This document shows positions 1 to 6,673 of a stretch of DNA of 30,203 bases, piece after piece. The stretch lies in NCBI GenBank assembly GCA_965371785.1, contig CBDUZS010000030.1, forward strand, positions 1 through 30,203. Reading direction: 5' to 3'. The translations under genes and the position numbers were made by a program. The notes beneath the pieces are model-generated. The model made no database searches and was not told where the DNA came from. It saw nothing but the letters and a program-made list of their open reading frames with translations. The stretch's first letter is position 1, and each line of letters starts with the position of its first letter. Origin of the DNA: CBDUZS01 sp965371785. GTDB lineage: Bacteria; Fermentibacterota; Fermentibacteria; Fermentibacterales; JCC-6.

Positions 1-87
1 ATTCACCAGGGAACGAAATCAACAGGGACTCGAGTATAGAGTTTTCCAGTGCTGCCCGTTCGGTCGTGACCGTTCCCTGGATGATGG

Positions 88-2442
88 CTACCAGGCCAGG
101 TTCATCCCGAACCGGATCTGCCGGTGAGGACAGTACGCGGATGGGTCACCGAGTTGCCCCATAGGGTCCTGGCAGGGATCAGGGCCTGCATACGACTGGT
201 ACCAGATCACATCCTTGATGTCGACGGTGTTGTGCCTGTTGAAGAGGTTTCTGACCTCACAGAACAGATCGATGGCAAGCGGTCCGGTCCAGAAAGTCTT
301 GTTCACCTTCAGATCGGTATTCATCGTACTTGGATAACGTTCGGTGTTCACTGCCGGCTGCAGAAGAGAATTCTGTGAGGTCGTAAACGGATAACCGCTG
401 CCGAACTGCCACTGCAGGTTCAACCCGAAGCCCTCGAGCACTGGAATGCCGACTACCTTTGGTCCCCCTTCCCGGGGAATCCTGAAGTCGAGCCCCGCAT
501 TGATCGTGTGGTGCTGGTCCCAGTCCAGCCAGGATTCGCTGGTGGGAATGAACCACCCGGACGATTCGTAGGAGCTGTTCTGTACATCGGAGGAGGATGT
601 TCCCCTTGCTTCCGCAAATGTGTAGTTGAAATCGAATGACCAGTTATTCCCCTGATGTTTTGAAACGTATACTGCCAGTCCTCTGGCATGCCCGAAGTCG
701 GTGTTGATGAAGACGTCGCGGTAGACACCCAGCGTGTCCCATATCCTCCTGGTATCGATGAGCCCCGAGAAATCCCGGTAGTAGCCGGTGACGCCGATGC
801 TGGCGAAGTTCCGGAAGTAGTGCCTGATTCCCAGCTCGTAGGATATGGTTTCCATGGGATCAAGGTCGGGGTTGCCCTGGGGACCGAATGAGCGGGGCAG
901 GCTCAGATCGTTTCCACCGTAAAGTTGCAGGAACGAGGGCATCTGGTAGTAGCGTCCGTAGTTCATGCTGAGGATGTCCGATTCCGTCAGCTGATAGGAT
1001 AACCCTATCCGGGGGCTCAGCATGTGCTTCACGGAGACCGTCGAGTCCAGCAGTACAGCGTTGGGGTCGAACGTGTCGTATCTGAGCCCAAAGGAACCTG
1101 TCATATCATCCAGTTCGATCCTGTCGGTGATGTAGAGAGCGGCGGCCCTGGGCATTGCGTGAAAAGAGGCGATGCCGAGACTGTCTAACGATACGGCGTC
1201 GACATCGAACCAGGAAGCATCCCAGTACTTACCTTCGAAACCTCCCTGCAGGGTCTGGACAGCGCCAATCCTGCCGGTCAGATCGACGCCGAAGGTGAAG
1301 ACCGAGCTCTCCGCCTCCCGCCATACGTTCCTGTGGGGACCCTGCCTGTAGAAGCCGTTGGGATCTTGAATCCGCTCGGGCACGAATACGCTCCAGTCAT
1401 CGATACTCCAGCCCTCGCCCAGCCAGGCTGTAACTGAATCGGCGGGGTTCCTTATCCTGTGGGTGTAGTCCGTGCCGTAGTGGCTGAGCCGTAAGCCCAG
1501 GACCGTATTTTCACCCAGGTCCTGGTGCAGGTCGAATCCGATTGAGTAGTTCTGCCGGTCGACAACGGGCAGTGACTGGCTGGGGGGATTGCCCGGCACC
1601 AGGGTGTCGCCGTAAGAGGGAGAGAAGGGGTCATAATCGATGAGAGGTTCGGTTATCCTGTTCCATATCCAGTTGTCCTCCAGCCAGCTGTTCGTCCTGT
1701 TCAGCAGGCTGCCCGTCAGGTTGATCTTCGTTCCAGTGGATGGTACGTAGGTCAGCTTAATGGCTCCCGACCACGATTCGATCCAGTCGTTGAACCAGTA
1801 GCCGTACCCTCCCGCTTCACCTCCGCCGGTTCTGAGCCATTCACCCGATACGAACATCACTGCTTCACCGGGGATCTCCACACCAATTGCGGGGAGGAGG
1901 CAGCCTGTAAGAGGCTCCGGTCCACCCACCGCGGCCTCAGCATTGAGCAGCGCTTCCCTGAACGGACCGGGATGGCTCCAGGTACGGTTGTTTGCCAGCC
2001 CGAGTGCCTGCCAGTCGTTTCCCGTCAGTGAGACCTCACCGGAGTACATCGGTCCGCCTTCCCTGGTTTTCGTGCTGATGACACCTGACTGGGCACCGCC
2101 GAGGGGTGCACCGAAGCTGCCCACCGATATGGCCGTCTCAGATACCGCCGACAGGGGAACATCGTCGCGGAATGTGCTGGTGAAAGGATCCATCCGGAGG
2201 ACACCGTCGACCATGTAGAGAACCTCACCGGAGCGCCCGCCGCGAAAGTGGAACCCACCGCGGTTGATCACGCCAGCCTGCTTGCCGGCCAGGTCTGCAA
2301 TGCTGTCAATTGACATTTCTGCTATCCCGCTGCTGTCAGCAAGAATCTTTGTTGTTCCCGGATCGGAGAAGGTCTGCTCCCGAACGTGAACGGTCGAGAT
2401 GAAAGGAATGAGAGTAAGGCAGGAGAAAGCAATCAATCCCAT
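88..2442 (-). CDS. TonB-dependent receptor-like outer membrane protein (plug + beta-barrel)
   Basis: The 784-residue product has a hydrophobic N-terminal signal segment (about residues 1-18). A plug domain follows, with the family pattern FRGGRSGEVLYMVDGV near residues 66-81 and GAQSGVISTKTREGG near residues 115-129. The rest alternates aromatic and polar residues as in a 22-strand outer membrane barrel and ends in an aromatic residue (NLAW), as barrel proteins usually do. Such proteins bind a substrate at the cell surface and import it using TonB energy; the substrate cannot be read here. Relatives often carry a carboxypeptidase-regulatory-like domain before the plug. This one lacks it, and I see no obvious TonB box. 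The start chosen is the first ATG after the signal-like segment begins; its ribosome binding site is weak. A terminator for the upstream gene lies in front, so it is probably transcribed on its own. Confidence 0.85.
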   Translation of the reverse strand: MGLIAFSCLTLIPFISTVHVREQTFSDPGTTKILADSSGIAEMSIDSIADLAGKQAGVINRGGFHFRGGRSGEVLYMVDGVLRMDPFTSTFRDDVPLSAVSETAISVGSFGAPLGGAQSGVISTKTREGGPMYSGEVSLTGNDWQALGLANNRTWSHPGPFREALLNAEAAVGGPEPLTGCLLPAIGVEIPGEAVMFVSGEWLRTGGGEAGGYGYWFNDWIESWSGAIKLTYVPSTGTKINLTGSLLNRTNSWLEDNWIWNRITEPLIDYDPFSPSYGDTLVPGNPPSQSLPVVDRQNYSIGFDLHQDLGENTVLGLRLSHYGTDYTHRIRNPADSVTAWLGEGWSIDDWSVFVPERIQDPNGFYRQGPHRNVWREAESSVFTFGVDLTGRIGAVQTLQGGFEGKYWDASWFDVDAVSLDSLGIASFHAMPRAAALYITDRIELDDMTGSFGLRYDTFDPNAVLLDSTVSVKHMLSPRIGLSYQLTESDILSMNYGRYYQMPSFLQLYGGNDLSLPRSFGPQGNPDLDPMETISYELGIRHYFRNFASIGVTGYYRDFSGLIDTRRIWDTLGVYRDVFINTDFGHARGLAVYVSKHQGNNWSFDFNYTFAEARGTSSSDVQNSSYESSGWFIPTSESWLDWDQHHTINAGLDFRIPREGGPKVVGIPVLEGFGLNLQWQFGSGYPFTTSQNSLLQPAVNTERYPSTMNTDLKVNKTFWTGPLAIDLFCEVRNLFNRHNTVDIKDVIWYQSYAGPDPCQDPMGQLGDPSAYCPHRQIRFGMNLAW

Positions 2443-2499
2443 TTCATGCTCGCTTTCAATAACGAAAGTGGTAACATTAAGTTCAAGAGTATAGTAACC

Positions 2500-2547
2500 G
2501 ATAAATAAAATAAAAGAAAGGTCTCCGGGCTTTACTGCCGGAGACCT
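2500..2547 (-). terminator. Rho-independent terminator after the zinc-ribbon gene
   Basis: A perfect 10-bp inverted repeat (AGGTCTCCGG with CCGGAGACCT) has a 9-nt loop. Read on the minus strand, a T-rich tract follows the stem. It sits 40 nt past the stop of the minus-strand zinc-ribbon gene and ahead of the receptor gene, so it separates the two transcripts. Confidence 0.8.
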
Positions 2548-2586
2548 GTCATTCCTGAAAAAACTATCTACTCCCGGGGGAGCCGT

Positions 2587-2985
2587 TCAGTTCTGAACGA
2601 ACCCTATGAACCACCTGTTCTTTGTCCTGGCAGGATGAAGCCTGAGCCAGAGGTCGTCCGGGAGGTATACGCTGGTGTTGCAGTAGCTGCATGGAATCAG
2701 CCTTTCGCTGCCGTCTATCATCAGTGATCCTCCGCACTGCGGGCAGAAGAAGGCAATGGGACCTGAAACCGCCGGCTCCTCTTCACCGCCGTCCGACGAC
2801 TCGGGAACGGCGTTGACGATGAGTCTTGCCGAAGGGATCATCTCCCTGAGCCATTCGGGTGCGGGTGCAACCGGTGAAGTGGTACCACATTCCGGGCAGG
2901 TGTAGGTGCATGCGGAGTCGTACTCCTCCTGCAGCTCGAAATCCTTCTTACATTTCTTGCAGTACGGCTTGAGCCTGCCGTACAT
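2587..2985 (-). CDS. Double zinc-ribbon protein, start uncertain (possibly 5'-truncated)
   Basis: From the first ATG the product has 132 residues. It has two zinc ribbons: CKKC at 9-12 with CPEC at 30-33, and CPQC at 81-84 with CSYC at 99-102. The conserved-looking tail contains YLPDDLWLRLHP. Two CxxC pairs per ribbon indicate structural zinc; the function is unknown, perhaps nucleic acid or protein binding. The ATG has no ribosome binding site. The frame stays open upstream for 56 more codons to 3153 and looks coding (acidic and aromatic helices, e.g. IPEDFWKGILEDVCSEV), but that stretch has no ATG, GTG or TTG. It ends at the UAG stop of the upstream gene, which is in the same frame. The true N-terminus may start at a rare codon, or the gene's 5' end may have been lost. 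Confidence 0.7.
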   Translation of the reverse strand: MYGRLKPYCKKCKKDFELQEEYDSACTYTCPECGTTSPVAPAPEWLREMIPSARLIVNAVPESSDGGEEEPAVSGPIAFFCPQCGGSLMIDGSERLIPCSYCNTSVYLPDDLWLRLHPARTKNRWFIGFVQN

Positions 2986-3153
2986 CAGGGAGGTGTTGAA
3001 CGTGCCGAAGATGGTGCTGTTCGAACCTTCTCCCTCCTCGAATTCGTTTCTGACCTCGCTGCAGACATCCTCGAGGATGCCTTTCCAGAAATCTTCCGGA
3101 ATCTCGATGTCTGACTGGCAACTGCCGTCAGGGAAGCTGGCTGTAGACGGGGT

Positions 3154-3780
3154 CTAGAAGGCTGCCTTTATTGCTCCGAACGTTGACTGGTCGAGTGCCC
3201 CCGATGCGGAGTAGTCTATCTTGAGATAGGGCATGCTGCTCGAAAGGGTTCCCGTTGGACTCGTCGGGTCAGGTTCCCAGATCATCCTTACCTCACCGGA
3301 ATTCCAGATGTAAGTGTAGACGCTTCCGCTAGCAATGGGATTCCAGATGATCTCTACAATGAGATTGTAATCGGAGTTGTATTCGAACGCTGTTTCCAGG
3401 TCGATTGGAATCCAGTTGTCGGGAGTGCCGGTGTAAGTGAAGCTGGTGCTGTCGAACACCAGTGTTCTGGAACCGCCGACGTAGTTGTTCTGGAAATTCG
3501 TACCCAGCAAGTCGGAGGAACAGTGACCCATGTAGATCTCGAAATCGGGGAATATGCCCGTAGGCGCACTGGAGGGGTGCATCATCCAGGAAAGACTCTC
3601 GATGCTGCAGCTCCCGCCGATTTCTTCGTCGCGCACTACCACCTGATAGCGCAAGCCGGTGTATCCGTATCAACTGCCGCAGAATGGCTTACTGTCTGTT
3701 CCCTCCGGTGTGCCTATGACTACGGAATCTGCGATTGCCGCTGTAGCGAACAACAGACCGGCAAGAATCAGGTACTTCAC
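3154..3780 (-). CDS. Secreted beta-sandwich protein with one in-frame UGA (candidate selenoprotein)
   Basis: The frame opens at a GTG with a strong upstream AAGGAGG-type site (AAGGAAGGAGA). It encodes a clean signal peptide (MKYLILAGLLFATAAIA), then VVIGTPEGTDSKPFCGS, a UGA as codon 37 (3670-3672), and continues YGYTGLRYQVVV to a UAG, 208 residues in all. Residues before and after the UGA belong to one domain. It looks like the secreted beta-sandwich domain common in FCB-type bacteria, which starts with a V-I-G strand and a later R-x-Q strand. The UGA sits in a Cys-Gly-Ser-UGA (CxxU) context, and a SECIS-like hairpin follows. A tRNA-Sec gene lies about 2.8 kb away. This is either a selenoprotein or a Trp codon turned to UGA. 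A start after the UGA (TTG at 3654) would lose the signal peptide and first strand, so I reject it. The C-terminus FGAIKAAF looks natural. Confidence 0.7.
3629..3654 (-). promoter_or_regulatory. Possible bacterial SECIS hairpin
   Basis: Starting 15 nt after the UGA, TTGCGC pairs with GCGCGA (one G-U). TATC then pairs with GGTA (one G-U) and closes an AGGU tetraloop; a two-base GU bulge lies on the 3' side. The loop starts 25 nt after the UGA. Bacterial SECIS elements lie just downstream of UGA, with a short apical loop that has a G in its first two positions, and known examples carry a bulged U. The E. coli fdhF loop also begins AGGU. The fit is by eye only; no folding energy was computed. 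Confidence 0.4.
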
Positions 3781-3836
3781 TGTCTTCTCCTTCCTTGTTT
3801 CAGGCTGATGCTATCAATGGTTCGAAGTTCGACTGG

Positions 3837-3865
3837 AGTATATGTTTTGATATTGTTTCTGTCAT
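3837..3865 (-). promoter_or_regulatory. Sigma70-like promoter for the UGA-containing gene
   Basis: Read on the minus strand: -35 ATGACA (5 of 6 to consensus), a 17-bp spacer, and -10 TATACT (5 of 6). Transcription would start near 3830 and give a leader of about 50 nt before the GTG start with its ribosome binding site. An intact promoter argues that the UGA-bearing gene is expressed and is not an old pseudogene. Confidence 0.5.
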
Positions 3866-3929
3866 GTCCCGACTGTTTCCGGACACCTATCTGGAAACGG
3901 ACCTGAACAGACTTCTCCCGGAGGAAGTT

Positions 3930-4382
3930 ATGAGAATTGCCGTTTACATGTTCCTGATGCTCGTTACGATCCCGTGCATGGCAACCTGTTTTCCCACGTT
4001 TGCAGTCAAACTGACTTATCCAGCCAAAGCCAGCCTGGAAGCAGGTGTCTCGAGCCATGACCTCGGCTCTCTGTTCAGTATCGCGGATGGATTCGTGATC
4101 AGAGCTGAGCCCGGGTTGTCGGGAGGCAAACTGCATGCAGGGATTCGCAGCCAGTTCACGTTTCTTTTCATCCCGCTGGTGACCTGGGATTACACTATCT
4201 CAGCCTTGCGGACGTGGAACGATCCCTGGGGAGGTTATGCAAACGATCAGACCTACATCGGCATCGAAGCCCAGGGGAAGGTCAATCTGGTTCTGATGTC
4301 TGCAGGTGTGTACTGGCATGTGGCAGGAGACGATGAGGAGCACGATGTCCTCTTCTCAGGGGCAGTAGGTTTCGGTTTCTGA
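3930..4382 (+). CDS. Small secreted, possibly outer-membrane, protein of unknown function
   Basis: The start is the ATG that follows GGAGGAAG at a good distance and begins a signal-like segment (MRIAVYMFLMLVTIPCMA). A longer reading from 3795 would put 45 non-hydrophobic residues in front of that segment and has no ribosome binding site. The mature part (about 130 residues) has alternating hydrophobic strands rich in Gly, Tyr, Trp and Phe, and ends VLFSGAVGFGF. The terminal Phe and strand pattern suggest a small beta-barrel or an export-targeted protein. It is divergent from the UGA-containing gene, with 149 bp between the starts. I recognise no family. Confidence 0.65.
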   Translation: MRIAVYMFLMLVTIPCMATCFPTFAVKLTYPAKASLEAGVSSHDLGSLFSIADGFVIRAEPGLSGGKLHAGIRSQFTFLFIPLVTWDYTISALRTWNDPWGGYANDQTYIGIEAQGKVNLVLMSAGVYWHVAGDDEEHDVLFSGAVGFGF

Positions 4383-4405
4383 CGGCACCCTCGAGAAGAC
4401 TTCCC

Positions 4406-4645
4406 TTATTCCGGTGAGTAGCCCATGAGTGTTCCCAGTCTGGTCATTCCCTCCTCGAACCTGTTCTTGTCGATGAAGAAGACCCAGCCTCCACACGAGG
4501 CGTCCATCCACTGCGGAATTTCCAGGTCACCCGGATCCGAGAAGGGAACAGATTTCCATTCGATTCCCATCTCGGTCATAGCCTTCCCGGACAGACTTAC
4601 CAGATCTTCCTCCGTGAACTGAAGTACTGGAATCAGCTCGGGCAT
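4406..4645 (-). CDS. Hypothetical 79-residue protein
   Basis: The ATG used follows AAGGAG at about 6 nt, which favours it over an upstream ATG nine codons earlier. The product begins MPELIPVLQFTEEDLVSL and has a central CGGWVFFIDK stretch. It is acidic and soluble-looking, with no signal peptide or membrane segment, and is predicted to be cytoplasmic. It converges on the preceding plus-strand gene with 23 bp between stops and no visible terminator. I recognise no family and assign no function. Confidence 0.6.
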   Translation of the reverse strand: MPELIPVLQFTEEDLVSLSGKAMTEMGIEWKSVPFSDPGDLEIPQWMDASCGGWVFFIDKNRFEEGMTRLGTLMGYSPE

Positions 4646-4809
4646 GACAGGCTCCTTCCGATTTGTTCGCAATCCGCTTTATGCCAGTGAGATCACAGTC
4701 TAATATGTAAAGAATTACGATTAGAGAGTATATTACACTGCGGATCGGTACAGCTCATCAGATCTAGCTTCCTTCCCCGCGTGCGAGAATGGAAAGAAGG
4801 GGTTTTGTG

Positions 4810-5433
4810 ATGTTCTGTCTGACGGTATCACTGTTTCTGGCGTTTTCTCTTCCCGTTCATGGATCCTTCCGGAAGTCTTCTGGCTGCCCCGTTAAACTGC
4901 CGGGATGTGCTATCTGGGCCGAAAGACTGGATTCCCAGACGGAAAGGGACAGTTTTTACGAAGGTCTTCCCGATTCGGGCGATTCGGTTGAAACCGCTGT
5001 TCCCGAGTCACTGGACACGTCTGTCCTTCCATTCGGGTATCCCGATTCGGTTGCAGGCGTGATAGAGGGCATACCGGAGCCCGGCAGTGTCTGCATCGAA
5101 CCATCCGGTCTGTACCTGTACGTTTGCTCCTTCTCTACGGGAGCAGTACACGTCCTGCGAGTATCATCCCTGGAACAGGTCCGTATTCTTTCAACTGGAT
5201 TCGAGCCCGATACCATCCATCACACTGGAACGCTCGAAATGCATCCAAGAGGCGGCTACATCTACATCACGAACCCGGCTGAAGGCACGGTGATTGTTGT
5301 CAGGTCACTCGACTGGGGATTCGTTACATCCATCGATATCGGACAGAGCCCTGCGGACATCTGCTTCAGTCCCGCTGGAGACCGTGCATACGTAGCCTGT
5401 CGAGGCAGCGACCAGGTGTTCATCCTGGAGTAG
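4810..5433 (+). CDS. Secreted YVTN-type beta-propeller repeat protein (short)
   Basis: The ATG at 4810 follows AAGAAGGGG by about 7 nt and starts directly at the hydrophobic signal segment MFCLTVSLFLAFSLPVHG. An ATG 21 nt upstream is possible but lacks a ribosome site. After a Ser/Asp/Pro-rich linker there are about three propeller blades, each with the pattern P-x-x-(hydrophobic)-x-P-x-G-x-(Y/A)-(hydrophobic)-Y-V: PSGLYLYVCSF, PRGGYIYITNP and PAGDRAYVACRG. This is the 40-residue YVTN/surface-layer repeat family. Closed propellers usually have 6-8 blades, so this protein is short; it may oligomerise or be a remnant. It ends 38 bp before the YitT-family gene, same strand, so the two may be cotranscribed. 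Confidence 0.7.
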   Translation: MFCLTVSLFLAFSLPVHGSFRKSSGCPVKLPGCAIWAERLDSQTERDSFYEGLPDSGDSVETAVPESLDTSVLPFGYPDSVAGVIEGIPEPGSVCIEPSGLYLYVCSFSTGAVHVLRVSSLEQVRILSTGFEPDTIHHTGTLEMHPRGGYIYITNPAEGTVIVVRSLDWGFVTSIDIGQSPADICFSPAGDRAYVACRGSDQVFILE

Positions 5434-5471
5434 AAACACAATCCATCGGAATTGACTATGGGGGAATCCGA

Positions 5472-6419
5472 GTGATGAAACTGACGGTTAGCGAACAGTT
5501 GAAGGATTATTCGGGGATCTTTGCCGGAGCGATTCTCTTCGGTATCGCATATTCCTGGTTCCTCTTTCCCTTCAGAGTGTCACCGGGCGGCATCGGGGGT
5601 CTTGCACAGATCCTCTATCACTTCACAGGTGTTACGGAAAGCCTGTGGATGTTCGCCTTCAACATTCCACTGTTCATTCTAGGCTACATCGTCGTTGGGA
5701 AGCAGTTCGGCGTCAGAAGCTTTGTGGGCATGTCCATGTCTAATGCGATGTGCTGGGTGTTCGACCCATCACATCTGCGGATGATTCCCGAATGGGGTTC
5801 GATCGTTCATAACGTTGCTCCCGATGGAGAGCTGCCGAGGCTGGCGGTTTTCCTGACCGGGGAATCACCTACCGATATACTGCTGGCCTCCATCGCCGGC
5901 TCGGCAGTCCTCGGTCTCGGCCTGGGCATAATCTTCAAATTCCGAGGTTCCACAGGCGGCACCGACATTCCTGTTGCGATACTCAGGAAGTACTTCGGGG
6001 TATCAATCAGTACAGGTTACTGGATGATCGAGTCGGCCATCATCCTCCTCGTCGGAGTAGTCTTTGCCAGCCCGCATATAGTGATCTGGGCATATCTCAA
6101 CCTCTTCCTTTGCAGCAAAATGACCGATTTCGCCGCTGAGGGAATGCCCTATGTCAAAGCCATAATGATCATATCCGAGCATCCCGATGAGGTTCGAGAT
6201 GCCATTTTTTCGAAGCTCCATAGGGGTGTGACGTTCCTGAAGGCCGAGGGAGGTTACGGAAGAGAACGGAAAGATGTGATCTACGTCTGCGTTCACAGGA
6301 GGCAGGTGAGGGTTCTTTCCAGAATAGTCAAGAAAATAGATCCCGGCGCATTCATGGTTCTTACAGACGCTTACGATGTAATGGGATACGGCTTCAAGCA
6401 GAGAACACTGACCTACTGA
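5472..6419 (+). CDS. YitT-family membrane protein (YitT membrane domain + DUF2179)
   Basis: Residues about 15-215 form five or six membrane segments with the family's Gly-rich motif FRVSPGGIGGLAQIL near residues 34-48 and GSTGGTDIPVAIL near residue 160. Residues about 225-310 are the soluble DUF2179 domain (KAIMIISEHPDEVRDAI, and AFMVLTDAYDVMGYGF near the C-terminus). The length of 315 residues fits the family's usual size of just under 300. Transport roles are proposed for the family, but its substrate is not established. GTG at 5472 and ATG at 5475 are adjacent; a GGGGGA site serves either. It follows the propeller gene closely and ends about 40 bp before the tRNA-Sec 3' end, which is on the other strand. 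Confidence 0.88.
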   Translation: MMKLTVSEQLKDYSGIFAGAILFGIAYSWFLFPFRVSPGGIGGLAQILYHFTGVTESLWMFAFNIPLFILGYIVVGKQFGVRSFVGMSMSNAMCWVFDPSHLRMIPEWGSIVHNVAPDGELPRLAVFLTGESPTDILLASIAGSAVLGLGLGIIFKFRGSTGGTDIPVAILRKYFGVSISTGYWMIESAIILLVGVVFASPHIVIWAYLNLFLCSKMTDFAAEGMPYVKAIMIISEHPDEVRDAIFSKLHRGVTFLKAEGGYGRERKDVIYVCVHRRQVRVLSRIVKKIDPGAFMVLTDAYDVMGYGFKQRTLTY

Positions 6420-6460
6420 TATTCGCCCGGACATCTCTCACGGTGGTGCGTTTGAGCGGG

Positions 6461-6557
6461 TGGCGGGAACGTGTGGGAATCGAACCCACCCAGGATGGTT
6501 TTAGCACCCGACGCCGGATTTGAAGTCCGGGAGAGACACCAGTCCCCTTCCGCTCCC
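6461..6557 (-). tRNA. selC: tRNA-Sec (anticodon UCA)
   Basis: Read on the minus strand, the anticodon arm is CCGGA-CTTCAAA-TCCGG, giving anticodon UCA, which reads UGA. The acceptor GGGAGCG pairs with CGTTCCC (one G-U), followed by discriminator G and an encoded CCA. The D stem is 6 bp (GGGGAC with GTCTCT, two G-U pairs) around a TGGT tetraloop, typical of bacterial tRNA-Sec. A long variable arm has a GGGTG/CATCC stem, and the T arm is GTGGG-TTCGATT-CCCAC. The eighth acceptor pair expected in bacterial tRNA-Sec would be G-A here. The gene lies alone between a YitT gene and a HEAT-like gene; no selA, selB or selD is in the window. It shows that this genome should be able to insert selenocysteine at selected UGA codons. 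Confidence 0.93.
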
Positions 6558-6567
6558 GCAGAACCGA

Positions 6568-6596
6568 AAACTCGGAAAGCCGACCCTGGATGTCAA
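6568..6596 (-). promoter_or_regulatory. Weak candidate promoter for tRNA-Sec
   Basis: A perfect -35 TTGACA lies on the minus strand. With a 17-bp spacer the -10 would be GAGTTT, a poor match, so only half the promoter is convincing. The implied transcription start is about 4 nt before the mature tRNA 5' end. Confidence 0.3.
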
Positions 6597-6673
6597 GTCC
6601 GGGAGGCTTTGCTTTGCCTTTATGAGAGCCTATATACCGTCTGATACTCCTGTATTCGAAGCGGAGGAGTTCG

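Noticed and set aside
6..80. 10-bp inverted repeat (CCAGGGAACG with CGTTCCCTGG), 55-nt loop
   Set aside because: The loop is too long for a terminator and no T tract follows; probably chance.
1..87. Coding-like stretch downstream of the receptor gene on the minus strand (about 30 codons to the window edge)
   Set aside because: It overlaps the receptor 3' end and has no ATG, GTG or TTG before the plausible part; too short to support as a gene.
3154..3654. Starting the secreted protein at the TTG after the UGA
   Set aside because: It removes the signal peptide and first strand although promoter, ribosome site and signal peptide are intact upstream of the UGA.
2587..3780. Single fused protein made by reading through both UGA and UAG
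   Set aside because: The UAG follows a natural-looking C-terminus, and the next domain is unrelated; no UAG-decoding tRNA is visible.
3795..3929. Longer N-terminus for the secreted protein at 3930-4382
   Set aside because: No ribosome site, and it would place a charged leader before the signal peptide.
4673..4788. AT-rich gap with a TATATT on the plus strand as a promoter for the propeller gene
   Set aside because: No -35 hexamer at suitable spacing.
6523..6605. 11-base repeat AAGTCCGGGAG inside tRNA-Sec and again in the upstream gap
   Set aside because: Short, and no further similarity around it; not enough to claim a duplicated tRNA part.
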